NCBI GenBank assembly: GCA_003164955.1
Contig: PLRW01000056.1
Location: forward strand, 484-41,200
Length of the DNA: 40,717 bases
From: Actinomycetota bacterium
GTDB lineage: Bacteria; Actinomycetota; Actinomycetes; Streptosporangiales; Streptosporangiaceae
Reading direction: 5' to 3'
This document shows, in pieces, positions 16,772 through 26,169 of the stretch. Numbering within the stretch: position 1 is the stretch's first letter; the number at the start of each line of letters is the position of its first letter. The position numbers were made by a program, and so were the translations under genes. The notes beneath the pieces are model-generated. The model saw nothing but the letters and a program-made list of their open reading frames with translations, ran no database searches and was not told the origin of the DNA.

Positions 16772-18873
16772 GCTTCGGCGTCCGGGTGGCTCCCGTAGTC
16801 GTACGGCTGCCCGGGGCCGGGGAAGTCGCGCGGTGCAGCGTCCACCGGCCCCGGCCCTGCGCCGGACCCGCCGGGAAGCTCGTTGGAGCCGCCGTTCTGG
16901 GAGTAGCCGAGCGCCTGGCCGTTGCCCTGGATCGCCGAGCCATTCTTGCCGTCCGAGGCGGCGGCGAGCGCGAGCTCCTTAGGGGTCAGCACCGGTGGCC
17001 GGTCCGACGGGAGCCGCTTGCCGTACCCGGTGTAGGAGCCGCGCAGCGGCCGCTTTTGCACCGTGGCGAAGACCTCGAGAACTTCCTTCCTGGACAGCGT
17101 TTCCTTGTCCAGGAGCTGGAGCACGAGCCCGTCGAGCACATCGCGGTATTCGACCAGCACCTCCCACGCTTCGTCGTGGGCCGACTCGATCAGCCGCCGG
17201 ACCTCGTCGTCGATCGCCGAGGCGATCTCCTCCGAGTAGTCGCGGGCGTGCGACCTCTCCATGCCGAGGAACGGCTCGGTGTCACCGCTGCCGAACTTGC
17301 GCGCGCCGAGCTTCTCGCTCATCCCGTACTGGGTGACCATGCCGCGGGCGATTTCGCTCGCCTTCTCGATGTCGTTCGCGGCCCCGGTCGTGGGCTCATG
17401 GAAGACAAGCTCCTCGGCGGTGCGGCCGCCCAGCAGCATGGCCAGCTGGTCCCACATCTCGGCCCGGGTGACCAGGACCTTGTCCTCGGTCGGCAGCGCC
17501 TGCGTGTAGCCCAGCGCCCGGCCGCGGGGAATGATGGTGATCTTGTGCACCGGGTCGGCGTTCGGCATCGCGTGCCCCACCAGGGCGTGGCCGCCCTCGT
17601 GGTAGGCGATGATCTTCCGCTCTTTCTCGGACAGGATCGCGCTCTTGCGCTGAGGACCCGCCATGACCCGGTCGATCGCTTCCTCGAGCGACGCCATGTT
17701 GATCTGCTTGCCGTTGGCCCGCGCCGTCAGCAACGCGGCCTCGTTGATCACGTTGGCCAGGTCGGCGCCGGTAAAGCCCGGAGTACGGCGCGCGATGACA
17801 TCCAGGTCCGTGTCGGGCGCGATGGGCTTGCCGCGCGCGTGCACCTTGAGGATGCCCTTCCGGCCGGTCAGGTCGGGCTGGGCGACCATGATCTGGCGGT
17901 CGAAGCGCCCGGGGCGCAGCAGCGCCGGGTCGAGGATGTCCGGCCGGTTGGTCGCGGCGATCACGATCACGCCGCCCTTGGTGTCGAACCCGTCCAGTTC
18001 GACGAGCATCTGGTTCAGGGTCTGCTCGCGCTCGTCGTGGCCGCCGCCGAGCCCGGCGCCACGGTGCCGGCCGACCGCGTCGATCTCGTCCACGAAGACG
18101 ATCGCGGGCGCGTTGGACTTGGCCTGCTCGAAGAGGTCGCGGACGCGGGAGGCGCCGACACCGACGAACATCTCAACGAAGTCCGAACCGGAAATGGAGT
18201 AGAACGGCACGCCCGCTTCACCAGCGACGGCCCGGGCCAGCAGCGTCTTGCCGGTACCGGGTGGCCCGTAGAGCAGGACTCCCTTGGGGATCTTCGCGCC
18301 GATCGCCTGGAACTTGGCCGGGCTCTGCAGGAATTCCTTGATCTCCTGCAGCTCCTCAATCGCCTCGTCCGCGCCGGCCACATCGGCGAAAGTCGTCTTG
18401 GGCGTGTCCTTGGTGATCAGCTTGGCCTTCGACTTGCCGAAGTTCATCACGCGCGAGCCGCCGCCCTGCATCTGGCTGAGCATGAAGAAGAAGAGCAGGG
18501 CAATGACGATGATCGGGACCCAGGAACCGAGAATGCTCCAGAGGGAGCTGCCCGATGGCACCGCGATCGTGTACCCCAGCGGCAGCTTGCCCGCGTCGTA
18601 CTGCTTCTGCAGTTCCTGCTGCAGGGCGAGCCCCTGCCCGCTGACCCAGTCGGCCTGATACTGCTTCCCGCTCTTCGTCGTCACCTGGATGGTCTGGTTC
18701 TTGTCGGTGATCTTGGCCGACTTGACCTGGCCACTGTTGATGAGCGAGACGACCTGCGACGTGTCAGCCGGCGTGTATGAACTCCCGGCGTTGGCCAGGT
18801 TGAACAACACGACCACGACCAGGACCGCGGCGGCGAACAGCCCCAACATGCGGAATGAGCGCTTAGAATCCAT
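16768..18873 (-). CDS. ftsH: ATP-dependent zinc metalloprotease FtsH
   Basis: FtsH is a membrane-anchored AAA+ protease that removes misfolded and regulatory membrane proteins. The 701-residue product has two membrane helices (about 8-28 and 113-132) with an extracytoplasmic domain between them. The AAA domain carries Walker A GPPGTGKT (203-210), Walker B IVFVDEID, a second-region-of-homology arginine pattern (RPGRFDRQI) and the FVG pore loop (MFVGVGA). The peptidase domain carries HEGGH (425-429). The last 60 residues are Gly/Pro/Asn-rich and look disordered, a common actinobacterial variation. The ATG at 18873 follows a GGTCGCTCG leader with only a weak ribosome-binding site. Confidence 0.97.
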   Translation of the reverse strand: MDSKRSFRMLGLFAAAVLVVVVLFNLANAGSSYTPADTSQVVSLINSGQVKSAKITDKNQTIQVTTKSGKQYQADWVSGQGLALQQELQKQYDAGKLPLGYTIAVPSGSSLWSILGSWVPIIVIALLFFFMLSQMQGGGSRVMNFGKSKAKLITKDTPKTTFADVAGADEAIEELQEIKEFLQSPAKFQAIGAKIPKGVLLYGPPGTGKTLLARAVAGEAGVPFYSISGSDFVEMFVGVGASRVRDLFEQAKSNAPAIVFVDEIDAVGRHRGAGLGGGHDEREQTLNQMLVELDGFDTKGGVIVIAATNRPDILDPALLRPGRFDRQIMVAQPDLTGRKGILKVHARGKPIAPDTDLDVIARRTPGFTGADLANVINEAALLTARANGKQINMASLEEAIDRVMAGPQRKSAILSEKERKIIAYHEGGHALVGHAMPNADPVHKITIIPRGRALGYTQALPTEDKVLVTRAEMWDQLAMLLGGRTAEELVFHEPTTGAANDIEKASEIARGMVTQYGMSEKLGARKFGSGDTEPFLGMERSHARDYSEEIASAIDDEVRRLIESAHDEAWEVLVEYRDVLDGLVLQLLDKETLSRKEVLEVFATVQKRPLRGSYTGYGKRLPSDRPPVLTPKELALAAASDGKNGSAIQGNGQALGYSQNGGSNELPGGSGAGPGPVDAAPRDFPGPGQPYDYGSHPDAEA

Positions 18874-18923
18874 CGACGAGCGACCCCCTCGGCTAGGGCC
18901 GTTCCCTCCTGACCAGCTTCACA

Positions 18924-18944
18924 TCCCGCCGACCTCCGGCGGGA
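18924..18944. other. Short perfect hairpin between hpt and ftsH
   Basis: TCCCGCCG (18924-18931) and CGGCGGGA (18937-18944) form an 8-bp stem with a 5-nt loop, about 50 bases before the ftsH start. It has no U-run on either strand. It may be a weak terminator for hpt or part of the ftsH leader. The sequence does not decide. Confidence 0.4.
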
Positions 18945-19076
18945 CCGCCTTGCCTTCTTTCCGGGCCCGATCCGGTTTGTTCCTTCATGCCCGGCTGCGG
19001 ACCATCAATGCTCAGCGCGACGTCGGCAATACGGGCAGTTGCCTACGCCCGTGTACCGCTCTGGCATCTCGCCTCG

Positions 19077-19658
19077 TCAACGCTTCCCTGCTTCGGTTCT
19101 GTTCCCCCCGTAGACGTGCGGAGCAAGAGTCCCGATAAAGGGCAGGTTACGGTACCGCTCGGCATAATCTAGCCCGTATCCGATCACGAACTCATCGCCT
19201 ATGTCGAAGCCGGTGTAGGCGACCTCCACGTCCCGCATCCGCGCGGCTCCGGGCTTCCGCAGCATGGCGCACACGCGCACCGACGCCGGGCCGCGCGACT
19301 GGAGGTTACCGACCAGCCAGGACAGCGTCAGACCGGAATCGATGATGTCCTCGACGACGAGGACATCGCGGCCGGAAATGTCGGTGTCCAGGTCCTTGAG
19401 GATACGCACGACGCCCGAAGATTGCGTCCCGGACCCGTACGACGATACCGCCATCCAGTCCATCTGGGCCGGCAGGTGCATGGCCCGCGCGAGGTCCGCC
19501 ATCACCATGATGGCGCCCTTGAGCACGCCGACGAGGAGCGGGTCCCGGCCGGCGTAGTCGGCGTCAATGCGCGCCGCCAGCTCCCCCACCCGCTGACGCA
19601 GCCTGTCCTCGCTGATCAGCACTTCCTTCAGGTCTGCTCCCATGTCGTCCGCGTCCAT
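19077..19658 (-). CDS. hpt: Hypoxanthine phosphoribosyltransferase
   Basis: Hpt salvages hypoxanthine and guanine with PRPP to form IMP and GMP. The 193-residue protein shows the PRPP-binding loop VLVVEDIIDSGLT, the GVLKGAIMVMADLAR loop, the SYGSGTQSSG flexible loop and YAERYRNLPFIG near the C-terminus. ATG 19658 was chosen because GGGAGGG lies six bases upstream; an in-frame codon at 19679 lies ahead of this ribosome-binding site. The start is inside the 3' end of tilS (overlap of 31 bases), so hpt is coupled to tilS. The order tilS-hpt-ftsH is widely conserved in bacteria. Confidence 0.95.
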   Translation of the reverse strand: MDADDMGADLKEVLISEDRLRQRVGELAARIDADYAGRDPLLVGVLKGAIMVMADLARAMHLPAQMDWMAVSSYGSGTQSSGVVRILKDLDTDISGRDVLVVEDIIDSGLTLSWLVGNLQSRGPASVRVCAMLRKPGAARMRDVEVAYTGFDIGDEFVIGYGLDYAERYRNLPFIGTLAPHVYGGNRTEAGKR

Positions 19659-20725
19659 GGCCAACCCTCCCTGTCCCACCCCGGCACGTCATTGGCGGCG
19701 CCGGCCATAGGTACGGAACCGGCCGGACTGTCTCCGGCCGGAGCGCTGTCGCGGCTGAACCGAAGCTGGCCGTCCCGCCGGAGTCCGCGCACGCCACCGG
19801 GAAGGTCGATCCATCGCTGCCCGCGCCATCCTGTCACCAGCGCATCGAGTTGCTCTACGTGGGACGCGGTCAGCGAGCCGACCGGGCACCCGGCGGCGGC
19901 AGCCGCCCCGCGCAGCACACGCGTCCGGATAGCCGACGGCAACACGGCCAGGTGCTCGATAAGCAGCGTAGTGCTCCCGCCACCGGCCCGTTCGGCTTCC
20001 ATTTCCGCCACCGCGTCCAGGTAGTCGGCATCGGCGCGCAACTGTCCCGCCGTCCGGGCCAGCGCCTCGGCCACGCCGGGGCCGAGCGCGGCCTCCAGCA
20101 CCGGCATGGCCTCATGCCGCACGCGGGCACGGGCGAACCGGGGACTGAGGTTGTGCGGATCGTCCCAGACCGGGAGGTCCAGGGCCGCGCACGCGGCCCG
20201 CGTCGTACGCCGCCGCACGGACAGGAGCGGGCGGCGGTAGCGGCCACGCTGGGGGGCCATCCCGGCCAGCGCCCGGGCGCCCGACCCGCGTGCCAGCCCG
20301 AGCAGGACCGTCTCGGCCTGATCGTCGAGGGTATGGCCGAGCAGGACCGCGGCCGCGCCGGTGCGCTCGGCCACGGACGCCAACGCGCCGTAGCGGGCCG
20401 CGCGGGCGGCCGCTTCCGGGCCGCCGTGGGTGCCGGCCTCCGGCACGCTGACGGAGACGCACTCCACGGGGTCGAGCCCGAGGCGGGTGAGCGCGGCGGC
20501 CACGTCACGGGCGCGCCCGGCCGAGCCGGGCTGCAGCCCGTGGTCGACGGTGACCGCGCCGCCGCGGAGCCGCTGGCGCGGCGCCACGAAGGCGAGCGCG
20601 GCCGCGAGCGAAAGCGAGTCGGCTCCGCCGGAGCAGGCCACCAGGACCAGGGCACCGGAATCGAGGTCAAGCAGGCTGTCCCGGACCGCGTTGCGCACAT
20701 CCGCGACCGCCGGGCTCGGCCCCAC
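19628..20725 (-). CDS. tilS: tRNA(Ile)-lysidine synthase
   Basis: TilS attaches lysine to C34 of tRNA-Ile(CAU), changing its reading from AUG to AUA. The 365-residue product has the N-type ATP pyrophosphatase P-loop ACSGGADSLSLA (34-45), the HTLDDQAETVLL motif, the GMAPQRGRYRRPLL region, and a C-terminal helical/substrate-binding part. It starts at GTG 20725, five bases after the metalloprotease stop. It overlaps hpt at its own 3' end. The length fits the shorter actinobacterial TilS, which lacks the full C-terminal domain seen in E. coli. Confidence 0.94.
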   Translation of the reverse strand: MGPSPAVADVRNAVRDSLLDLDSGALVLVACSGGADSLSLAAALAFVAPRQRLRGGAVTVDHGLQPGSAGRARDVAAALTRLGLDPVECVSVSVPEAGTHGGPEAAARAARYGALASVAERTGAAAVLLGHTLDDQAETVLLGLARGSGARALAGMAPQRGRYRRPLLSVRRRTTRAACAALDLPVWDDPHNLSPRFARARVRHEAMPVLEAALGPGVAEALARTAGQLRADADYLDAVAEMEAERAGGGSTTLLIEHLAVLPSAIRTRVLRGAAAAAGCPVGSLTASHVEQLDALVTGWRGQRWIDLPGGVRGLRRDGQLRFSRDSAPAGDSPAGSVPMAGAANDVPGWDREGWPWTRTTWEQT

Positions 20726-20730
20726 AGCGG

Positions 20731-22182
20731 CTACTGGCCGTCGTGCCAGAGACGGCGATCTTCCTCGTCAGGGGCCGTCTCGCCGGTGGTGCCGGTGGTG
20801 CCGGCCTCTTCCGGTTCGGTTTCCTGGGCGCTGGGCCAGGGGTTGGAGGACTCCCCGGCCGGCGCATCGTCGTCCTGGCCGGTCGAGGGTGATGCCCCGG
20901 CCGACGGCTCCCCCGGCGAGGGCACGCCCGCCGGGCCGGCATCCGTGGCCGGGGGGACGTCCGCGGGCGGCGCTTCCGCAGCCGGGGGGACGTCCGCGGG
21001 CGGTGCGGGCTCGGTGATCGGCCCGACACTGGACGTGGGACTGGTGCCGTTGACCGGCGCGGTAGCGGGTGGCTCGGTCACCGCCGCGGTGACTGCGGGT
21101 GGCGCGGCCACGGAGCTTCCGGCGACCCGGGCGATCCAGGCACTGGGATTGCTGATCTCGCTCATCGTCGGGATGGTGCCCGGAGACTCCCAGACCTTGT
21201 TGAAACCGTCCATCCCGATCTGGTCGACAACAGCGCGGACGAAACGCGCCCCGTCGGCGTACTGCCGCATCTTCAGGTCGATGCCCAGGAGGCGCCGGAC
21301 GGCCTGCTCGACCCGCCCGGCTGTCCTGCGCCGGGTATTGAAGCGTTCCCTGATCTCGGCCACGGACGGCACGACCTGCGGGCCGACAGCGTCCATCACG
21401 TAGTCGCCGTGTCCCTCGACCAGGGTCATCAGGGCGGTGAGACGCGCGAGGATCTCCTTCTGCCGCGGCGTCTGGATAGCCTCGATGAGGCTCTCGCCGT
21501 CGCCACCGCGCACCGCCCCGGCCACCGCGTCCGCAGCGGCCCGCACCCGGCTGAGAATGGCCCCGGGGTCGAGGTCGGAAGCCAGCAGGAACTCGGTCAT
21601 CTGGTCCTGGACGTACGCACGCAGCCACGGCACCGAGGTGAACTGCACCCGGTGGGTCTCCTCATGCAGGCAGACCCAGCGGCGGAAGTCGCTCGGATCG
21701 ACGCCGAGCTCACGCTCGACCATCACGATGTTGGGCGCGACCAGAGTGAGCCGGCCGACGGGCTCTTCGCCGTTGGTGCCCGAGCCCGGCGGCAGGAACA
21801 GCTCGTACTGGCCGAGCACGCGGGACGACAGGTAAGCAAGGATCAGACCGGCCTGAACGCCAGTAACCCGGGAGCCAACCCCCATCACCAGGCCGGACGC
21901 GTTGGCAGCCGGAGTGCGCTGGCGCATCTGCTCGGCCAGCGGGTCGAGGACGACGCGGAAACCGTCCACGTTGCCCCGGATCCAGCCGGCCCGGTCCACG
22001 ACGGCCACCTGGCCCGGCGCGACCTTGCTCTGCAGATGCGTGACCTCGCGCACCGGTCGCTCGACCGCGACGGCGAGCTCACGGAGCTCCGCCACGGTCT
22101 GCCGTGCCTCAGCCAGGCTCACCTGGGGTCCGGGACGCGCCCAGCGGGCGCCAGTGGACACCGCCAGGTCCCAGTCGATCAT
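20731..22182 (-). CDS. Zinc-dependent metalloprotease (DUF2342 family)
   Basis: The 483-residue protein belongs to an actinobacterial family (M. tuberculosis Rv3626c in the same place) annotated as zinc-dependent metalloprotease or F420-biosynthesis-associated. A single HEETH motif (HExxH zinc site) lies in FRRWVCLHEETHRVQF. The substrate is unknown. Residues about 335-475 form a long Pro/Ala/Glu-rich low-complexity tail with repeated PPADVPPA units, closing with the polar end RRLWHDGQ. No signal peptide is seen, so a cytoplasmic location is likely. ATG 22182 was chosen because MIDWDLAV is the family start; GGAGGGG lies 14 bases upstream, a long spacing, and a GTG at 22197 is also in frame. 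tilS follows directly. Confidence 0.88.
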   Translation of the reverse strand: MIDWDLAVSTGARWARPGPQVSLAEARQTVAELRELAVAVERPVREVTHLQSKVAPGQVAVVDRAGWIRGNVDGFRVVLDPLAEQMRQRTPAANASGLVMGVGSRVTGVQAGLILAYLSSRVLGQYELFLPPGSGTNGEEPVGRLTLVAPNIVMVERELGVDPSDFRRWVCLHEETHRVQFTSVPWLRAYVQDQMTEFLLASDLDPGAILSRVRAAADAVAGAVRGGDGESLIEAIQTPRQKEILARLTALMTLVEGHGDYVMDAVGPQVVPSVAEIRERFNTRRRTAGRVEQAVRRLLGIDLKMRQYADGARFVRAVVDQIGMDGFNKVWESPGTIPTMSEISNPSAWIARVAGSSVAAPPAVTAAVTEPPATAPVNGTSPTSSVGPITEPAPPADVPPAAEAPPADVPPATDAGPAGVPSPGEPSAGASPSTGQDDDAPAGESSNPWPSAQETEPEEAGTTGTTGETAPDEEDRRLWHDGQ

Positions 22183-22219
22183 CTGACCGTTATTCACCCC
22201 TCCACCGTACGTTGTGGCG

Positions 22220-22425
22220 CGCGGTGTTTGCCCAGTGGGACTGTGTTTGCCCGGGGAGGCGACCCCCCCGGAACCCCCATGCGCTGTGCTGGCCCGGGGG
22301 GGCGACCCTCGGAACCCCCCGCATGCGCTCCGCGCCCCGCAGGGGTACTTCGCCGACACACCGGCCACTCACCCAGGCCTTCGGCCCGGGGTCGCTGGGC
22401 CGGTAACGATCACCTCGCCGTAACC
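22220..22425 (-). repeat. Composite repeat block C (inverted relative to block B)
   Basis: Read on the minus strand, this block repeats block B. The 29-base conserved block (22397-22425) is followed by one structured hairpin unit (22360-22404; outer stem ACCGGCC/GGCCGGT, inner stem CCCGGGCC/GGCCTGGG with one G-U pair, GAA loop). Two tandem copies of the G-rich hairpin module follow (about 22252-22327). It ends in a GGGCAAACAC motif that occurs twice (near 22223 and 22243). It lies just upstream of the metalloprotease gene, so it would be transcribed in its leader if the promoter is further up. Confidence 0.85.
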
Positions 22426-22538
22426 GTCTGACGCTCGGGACGGCTCAGTGGGGCACCCGGCGAGGTCCACGTTGCCCCAGATGCCCCAGGAGGGCGCGCC
22501 AGTCACAGCCGTCCCGGACCGGGCCCGACCATGATTGC

Positions 22539-22561
22539 TTTTCCGCACATGCTGCGGAAAA
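22539..22561. promoter_or_regulatory. Perfect 9-bp palindrome with AT ends
   Basis: TTTTCCGCA (22539-22547) and TGCGGAAAA (22553-22561) are exact inverted repeats around CATGC. The U-tract is on the 5' side in both transcripts, so it is not a standard terminator. It could be a protein-binding site for the metalloprotease promoter or a small hairpin. The function is a guess. Confidence 0.4.
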
Positions 22562-22650
22562 CCGACGCCGATCAAGGAAAACACGGGGGCGGGCAAGCTC
22601 ACCCGGGCCGCTGGCCCGCGCCGCTTGACACTTACAGCCGTGGGATGTCC

Positions 22651-22679
22651 GGGCCGGTAACGATCGCCTCGCCGTAACC
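22651..22679 (-). repeat. Repeat fragment D: isolated copy of the 29-base block
   Basis: Read on the minus strand, this is the same 29-base block as 22397-22425 (28 of 29 identical) and 7030-7058 (27 of 29). The hairpin that follows in blocks B and C is missing or decayed here, so D looks like a truncated copy. Confidence 0.8.
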
Positions 22680-22761
22680 TGCGCACCGTTGTCGGCTTTG
22701 ACCTGCGAAAAGTTCCTTTTCATGAGCTATATGGGACTCTCCGTGAGACCTTCTGTGCTGC

Positions 22762-24189
22762 TCAGCGGCAGCCGCAGGAGGCTAGGGCTTTGGCGGCGTT
22801 GTTGATGGTGTCGGCCGCCGTTTGCAGGGAGGCGGGCTTGGGGATATGGGCCGCGTTGAAGACGAATTCGAGCAGGCGGCCGTCGCTGTCGTAGGCGAAG
22901 CCAGCCAGGGCGGCCACCGTGGTGAGGTTCCCGGTCTTGGCCCGGACCACGCCGCGCGCCGGGCCGCCGATCGCGCCGAACACACTCTGCCCGGCGGACA
23001 AGGTGCCCGAGAAACCGGCCACGGGCATGCCGGTAATGGCCGGGCGCAACGTGGGATGCCGCGGCGACCCGGCCGCGGCGAGCAGCCTGACGAGTGTGTC
23101 GGGAGCAATCTGGTCATCGGGCGACAGGCCGCTCCCGTCGACCAGTTGCACGCCCGATCCGGCACCGAGCCGCCGCAGGACGGCGGTTTCGGCCGCGGCG
23201 CCCCCGGAGAACGACGCGGGATCACCCATGGCGATGGCGATGTGCCGGGCGAGGTTCTCCGCGATCACGTTGTTGCTCTCCAGCATCATCCACTCGACCA
23301 TGGCCGACAGCGACGGGGAGCTGACCGAGCCGAGAACCGCGGCCCGTGCGGGCGTGGCCGCCGGGGACGGCGTTCCCTCGATGCGGATGCCGTCACTGGT
23401 CAGGAAACTCTCGAACGCCGAGACGGCCATGCCGACGGGATCGGCGGACCGGGGCTGGAAGTTGACCGGGTCGTCGGCGTCCTCCGGGGCGCCGGCCAGC
23501 GTCAGGCGTCCCTGGTCGACCTCGAGTGCAGTGATCTGGGTGACGTCACCACTGGTCACATACGATTCAGGCCACCCTGGGGCCATGCCCGGCCCGGTGT
23601 AGAGCGAGACGTCGTAGCCGAGCTGGACCTGGCGGCGGTGCCGCGCCTTGAGCGCGCTGGCTGTCCGGGCGGCCAGGTCTTTCAGCGTGGCGGGCTGCGG
23701 GTAGTCCGACGACGGCGCCGGGCCGGCCGCGAGCGTGGGGTCCCCGCCGCCCACCAGCACGATGCTGTCACCCGGACCGCTGACGACCCGCGTGCGGAAC
23801 TGGGCGCCGGGACCGAGCACGTCGAGCGCGGCGATCGCGGTCGCGAGTTTCTCGGTCGACGCCGGCGCGGTCATCTCGCTGCCATCCTGGGAGTACACGA
23901 TGTTGCCCGAGGCATCCGCGACGACGGCCGCCACCCCGGATCCCAGCGAGGGCGAGGCCAGCAGGCTACCCACGGCGCTGCTCAGCCCCGAACTCGTGGG
24001 CATCGGGCCGCCGCTCGCGCTGCCCAGTACCGGGCTGGCCCGGACATCGGGCCGGGCAGCCACCCGGACCGGTTTAACCAGGGCCAGCCGCGGTGGCAGC
24101 ATGCGCGCGAGCACCACGCCCGCGGCCAGCGTGAACACGTTGAGCATGGCCAGCGTGATCAAGGCCACGCCCCGGGTGCTGCGCAGCAC
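22762..24189 (-). CDS. dacB: D-alanyl-D-alanine carboxypeptidase/endopeptidase, PBP4 (S13) family
   Basis: PBP4-type enzymes trim or cut peptidoglycan cross-links outside the membrane. The 475-residue product has an N-terminal signal anchor (about 7-30), then a serine peptidase domain with SxxK as STEK (in [17 protein letters not shown]), SxN as SNN ([11 protein letters not shown]) and KTG in [15 protein letters not shown]. All three catalytic motifs are intact. The start is GTG 24189, preceded by AAAGGTGG. It diverges from ppa and matches the Rv3627c-ppa pair of M. tuberculosis. The last residues (ALASCGCR) contain two cysteines of no known role. Confidence 0.93.
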   Translation of the reverse strand: MLRSTRGVALITLAMLNVFTLAAGVVLARMLPPRLALVKPVRVAARPDVRASPVLGSASGGPMPTSSGLSSAVGSLLASPSLGSGVAAVVADASGNIVYSQDGSEMTAPASTEKLATAIAALDVLGPGAQFRTRVVSGPGDSIVLVGGGDPTLAAGPAPSSDYPQPATLKDLAARTASALKARHRRQVQLGYDVSLYTGPGMAPGWPESYVTSGDVTQITALEVDQGRLTLAGAPEDADDPVNFQPRSADPVGMAVSAFESFLTSDGIRIEGTPSPAATPARAAVLGSVSSPSLSAMVEWMMLESNNVIAENLARHIAIAMGDPASFSGGAAAETAVLRRLGAGSGVQLVDGSGLSPDDQIAPDTLVRLLAAAGSPRHPTLRPAITGMPVAGFSGTLSAGQSVFGAIGGPARGVVRAKTGNLTTVAALAGFAYDSDGRLLEFVFNAAHIPKPASLQTAADTINNAAKALASCGCR

Positions 24190-24301
24190 GGCGCATCCAC
24201 CTTTCCCGGTGCAGGATCCTGAAGCGAACCCGGCGCATCAGTTGGGCGCACCGGGGACAATGGAGTCAACCATCTACCGTTCAAGGTATGGGGGCAGCAT
24301 C

Positions 24302-24790
24302 GTGGAGTTCGACGTGATCATCGAGATCCCGAAGGGCCAGCGGAACAAGTATGAGATGGATCACGCCACCGGCCGGATTCGTCTGGACCGGATGTTGTTC
24401 ACCTCTACCCGCTATCCCTCCGACTACGGGTTCATCGAGGGCACCCTGGGTGACGACGGCGACCCGCTCGACGCGCTGGTCATCGTGGATGAGCCAACCT
24501 TCCCCGGCTGCGTGATCCTTTGCCGGGCCATCGGGATGTTCCGGATGCGGGACGAAAAGGGCGGCGACGACAAGGTCCTCTGTGTGCCGGCCAACGATCC
24601 CCGGATGGAGCACCTGCGCGACATTCACCACGTGTCGGAGTTCGACAAGCTGGAGATTCAGCACTTCTTCGAGGTCTACAAGGAACTGGAGCCGGGGAAG
24701 TCGGTCGAGGGCGCGGCCTGGGCCGACCGGGCCGCTGCCGAAGCGGAGATCGAGAAGTCCCGCAAGCGCGCGGAGGTCGCCGGTCACTAG
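24302..24790 (+). CDS. ppa: Inorganic pyrophosphatase
   Basis: Ppa hydrolyses pyrophosphate and drives biosynthetic reactions forward. The 162-residue soluble family I enzyme shows [40 protein letters not shown] (the DxDPxD metal site) and VPANDPRM. The first valine codon GTG at 24302 was chosen because the family begins exactly at (M)EFDV. A GGGGG stretch lies about seven bases upstream, and an in-frame ATG at 24260 would add 14 residues with no family match. The C-terminal helix is Ala/Glu-rich. The gene is monocistronic and converges on the second NlpC/P60 gene across a 99-base gap with nothing marked in it. Confidence 0.96.
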   Translation: MEFDVIIEIPKGQRNKYEMDHATGRIRLDRMLFTSTRYPSDYGFIEGTLGDDGDPLDALVIVDEPTFPGCVILCRAIGMFRMRDEKGGDDKVLCVPANDPRMEHLRDIHHVSEFDKLEIQHFFEVYKELEPGKSVEGAAWADRAAAEAEIEKSRKRAEVAGH

Positions 24791-24889
24791 CTGCCGCCGG
24801 CCCATTCCGGCTGGCTAGGGCGGACCTGCAGCCGCATCTATTCCGTGCTGCCGGCCTGACCTTGCCATTACGTGATTGTGCTGTGCCCG

Positions 24890-26128
24890 CTAGGGCCGGA
24901 CCGCGCCGATTGGGTCGCCCGGCGCGTAGATGCTGTCGATGCGGACATCGGCCCCGGTGTAGGGCGCGTCGACCATGGTGCCGCCGCCGATGTAGATGCC
25001 GACGTGGTGAATGGTGCCCGGGTCGGCGTTGTTCGTCGCGTAGAACAGCAGGTCGCCACGCTGCAGAGCATCGAGCGACACGTGCATCCCTTCCATCCAC
25101 TGATCGCCGGTGTAGTGCAGCAGTGCGACGCCCGCGTGCGACCAGGCGATCATCGTCAGTCCCGAGCAGTCGTAGGCGTAAGGCCCGGCCGCACCCCACC
25201 GGTACGGCTTGCCGATCTGGCTGAGCGCCCAGTCCGCGGCGATGTTGCCCTGCCGGGAGCTGGCCGGCGAATCCGGGTACGAGACCGCCTGGCTCGATGA
25301 GGTGCGGCCGGCCGCCGCGGCGCGTTGCTGGGCGGCCTGTGCCGCCGCGGCGGCTTCGGCCGCGAGGGCGGCCTGGCGCTCCGACGCGAGCGACTGCTCG
25401 GTGGCCTTCGCGCTCTGCAACAGGCCGGACAGCTGGTTAGTCACCGACTTGGTGGTCTTGACCGCCGCGAGCTGGCGGGCCACGGCCGCCTGGATGGCCG
25501 TCTTGAGCGCCGCCGCCCGGCGGAGGTCGGCCTGCTGCTGCTCGAGCGCCGTCCTGGCCTCCCCGCCGAAAACGCGGGCGACCACGCTGTCAGCGCTGTT
25601 CTTGGCGAGGATGTCGGTCCCCCGCGTGACGAACATCTGGCCCAGGCCGACCTGGTTCACGTAGGCCTGCACGCCGTGGGCGTCGCCCAGCATCGCCGCC
25701 ATGGGATCGAAGCCGCCCTGGGTCTCAAATTCCGTGGCGGCCAGGTTGCCCACCTCGCGCTGGCTGCTCTTCCGCGCGGTTTCGGCCTGCGCGAGATTCT
25801 TCACCGCGGTCGTATAGGCCGCGGCCGCCTGCTGTTCCGCGACAACCGTCTTGTCATAGTTCTCGGTCAGGATTTCGGCTTGCGTTTCCAGGTCGGTCAG
25901 CTTGGCGCTGGCCGCGGCGAGCCGCTCCTCCTGGTTGCCCAGCTCGCCCGCGCGCTGATCAACCCTGTTCTGCGCGGCCTGGACCTGACCCGCGCTCGGC
26001 ACGGGATTGCTGTCAAGTTCGGTACGCGGCGACGCGGCCGTCAGCCCGGCCGCCGTCAGCAGACCGCACCCGGCCACCGCCCACGCGGTCCTGCGCATGC
26101 TGAAGTACTCCCGCAGCCCATCAGCCAT
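24890..26128 (-). CDS. Secreted NlpC/P60 endopeptidase, coiled-coil type (second copy)
   Basis: The 412-residue protein has a signal peptide (about 1-32). A long Ala/Gln/Glu-rich coiled coil (about 45-275) includes FETQGGFDPMAAMLGDAHGVQAYV, matching the shape of the coiled coil in the 5901-6953 protein. The NlpC/P60 domain (about 295-412) has catalytic Cys321 (YDCSGL) and a His in HHVGIYIGGG. It shares LHYTGDQWMEG and the (V)DAP motif with its paralogue, so the two probably arose by duplication. The likely role is cell-wall cutting during division or growth. It is divergent from crp, with 201 bases between the start codons, which contain an operator-like dyad. Confidence 0.92.
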   Translation of the reverse strand: MADGLREYFSMRRTAWAVAGCGLLTAAGLTAASPRTELDSNPVPSAGQVQAAQNRVDQRAGELGNQEERLAAASAKLTDLETQAEILTENYDKTVVAEQQAAAAYTTAVKNLAQAETARKSSQREVGNLAATEFETQGGFDPMAAMLGDAHGVQAYVNQVGLGQMFVTRGTDILAKNSADSVVARVFGGEARTALEQQQADLRRAAALKTAIQAAVARQLAAVKTTKSVTNQLSGLLQSAKATEQSLASERQAALAAEAAAAAQAAQQRAAAAGRTSSSQAVSYPDSPASSRQGNIAADWALSQIGKPYRWGAAGPYAYDCSGLTMIAWSHAGVALLHYTGDQWMEGMHVSLDALQRGDLLFYATNNADPGTIHHVGIYIGGGTMVDAPYTGADVRIDSIYAPGDPIGAVRP

Positions 26129-26169
26129 TCCGTCCCCCGGAAATGATCAAGAGTCCCCGGTATTCACCG

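Larger units (their letters stand above)
22426..22761. other. Intergenic region between repeat block C and the carboxypeptidase gene
   Basis: Apart from the two elements listed separately (palindrome at 22539-22561, repeat fragment D at 22651-22679), this region holds only short GC-rich frames without a ribosome-binding site or recognisable product. The 92-codon minus-strand frame ending at 22445 has no protein-like pattern. The stretch 22590-22650 loosely resembles the hairpin unit but is too degraded to fold well. Confidence 0.5.

Noticed and set aside
16684..18780. 698-codon plus-strand frame opposite ftsH
   Set aside because: ftsH on the other strand has all its motifs. The antisense product has no recognisable domain and no ribosome-binding site.
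22539..22561. Palindrome as an intrinsic terminator
   Set aside because: The U-run is on the wrong side of the stem for both strands.
22445..22723. 92-codon minus-strand frame in the repeat-rich gap
   Set aside because: It runs through a palindrome and repeat fragment D, and no protein pattern is seen.
22822..24222. 466-codon plus-strand frame opposite the PBP4-type gene
   Set aside because: It is a shadow of a gene with intact SxxK, SxN and KTG motifs. The product is a repetitive Gly/Arg/His string.
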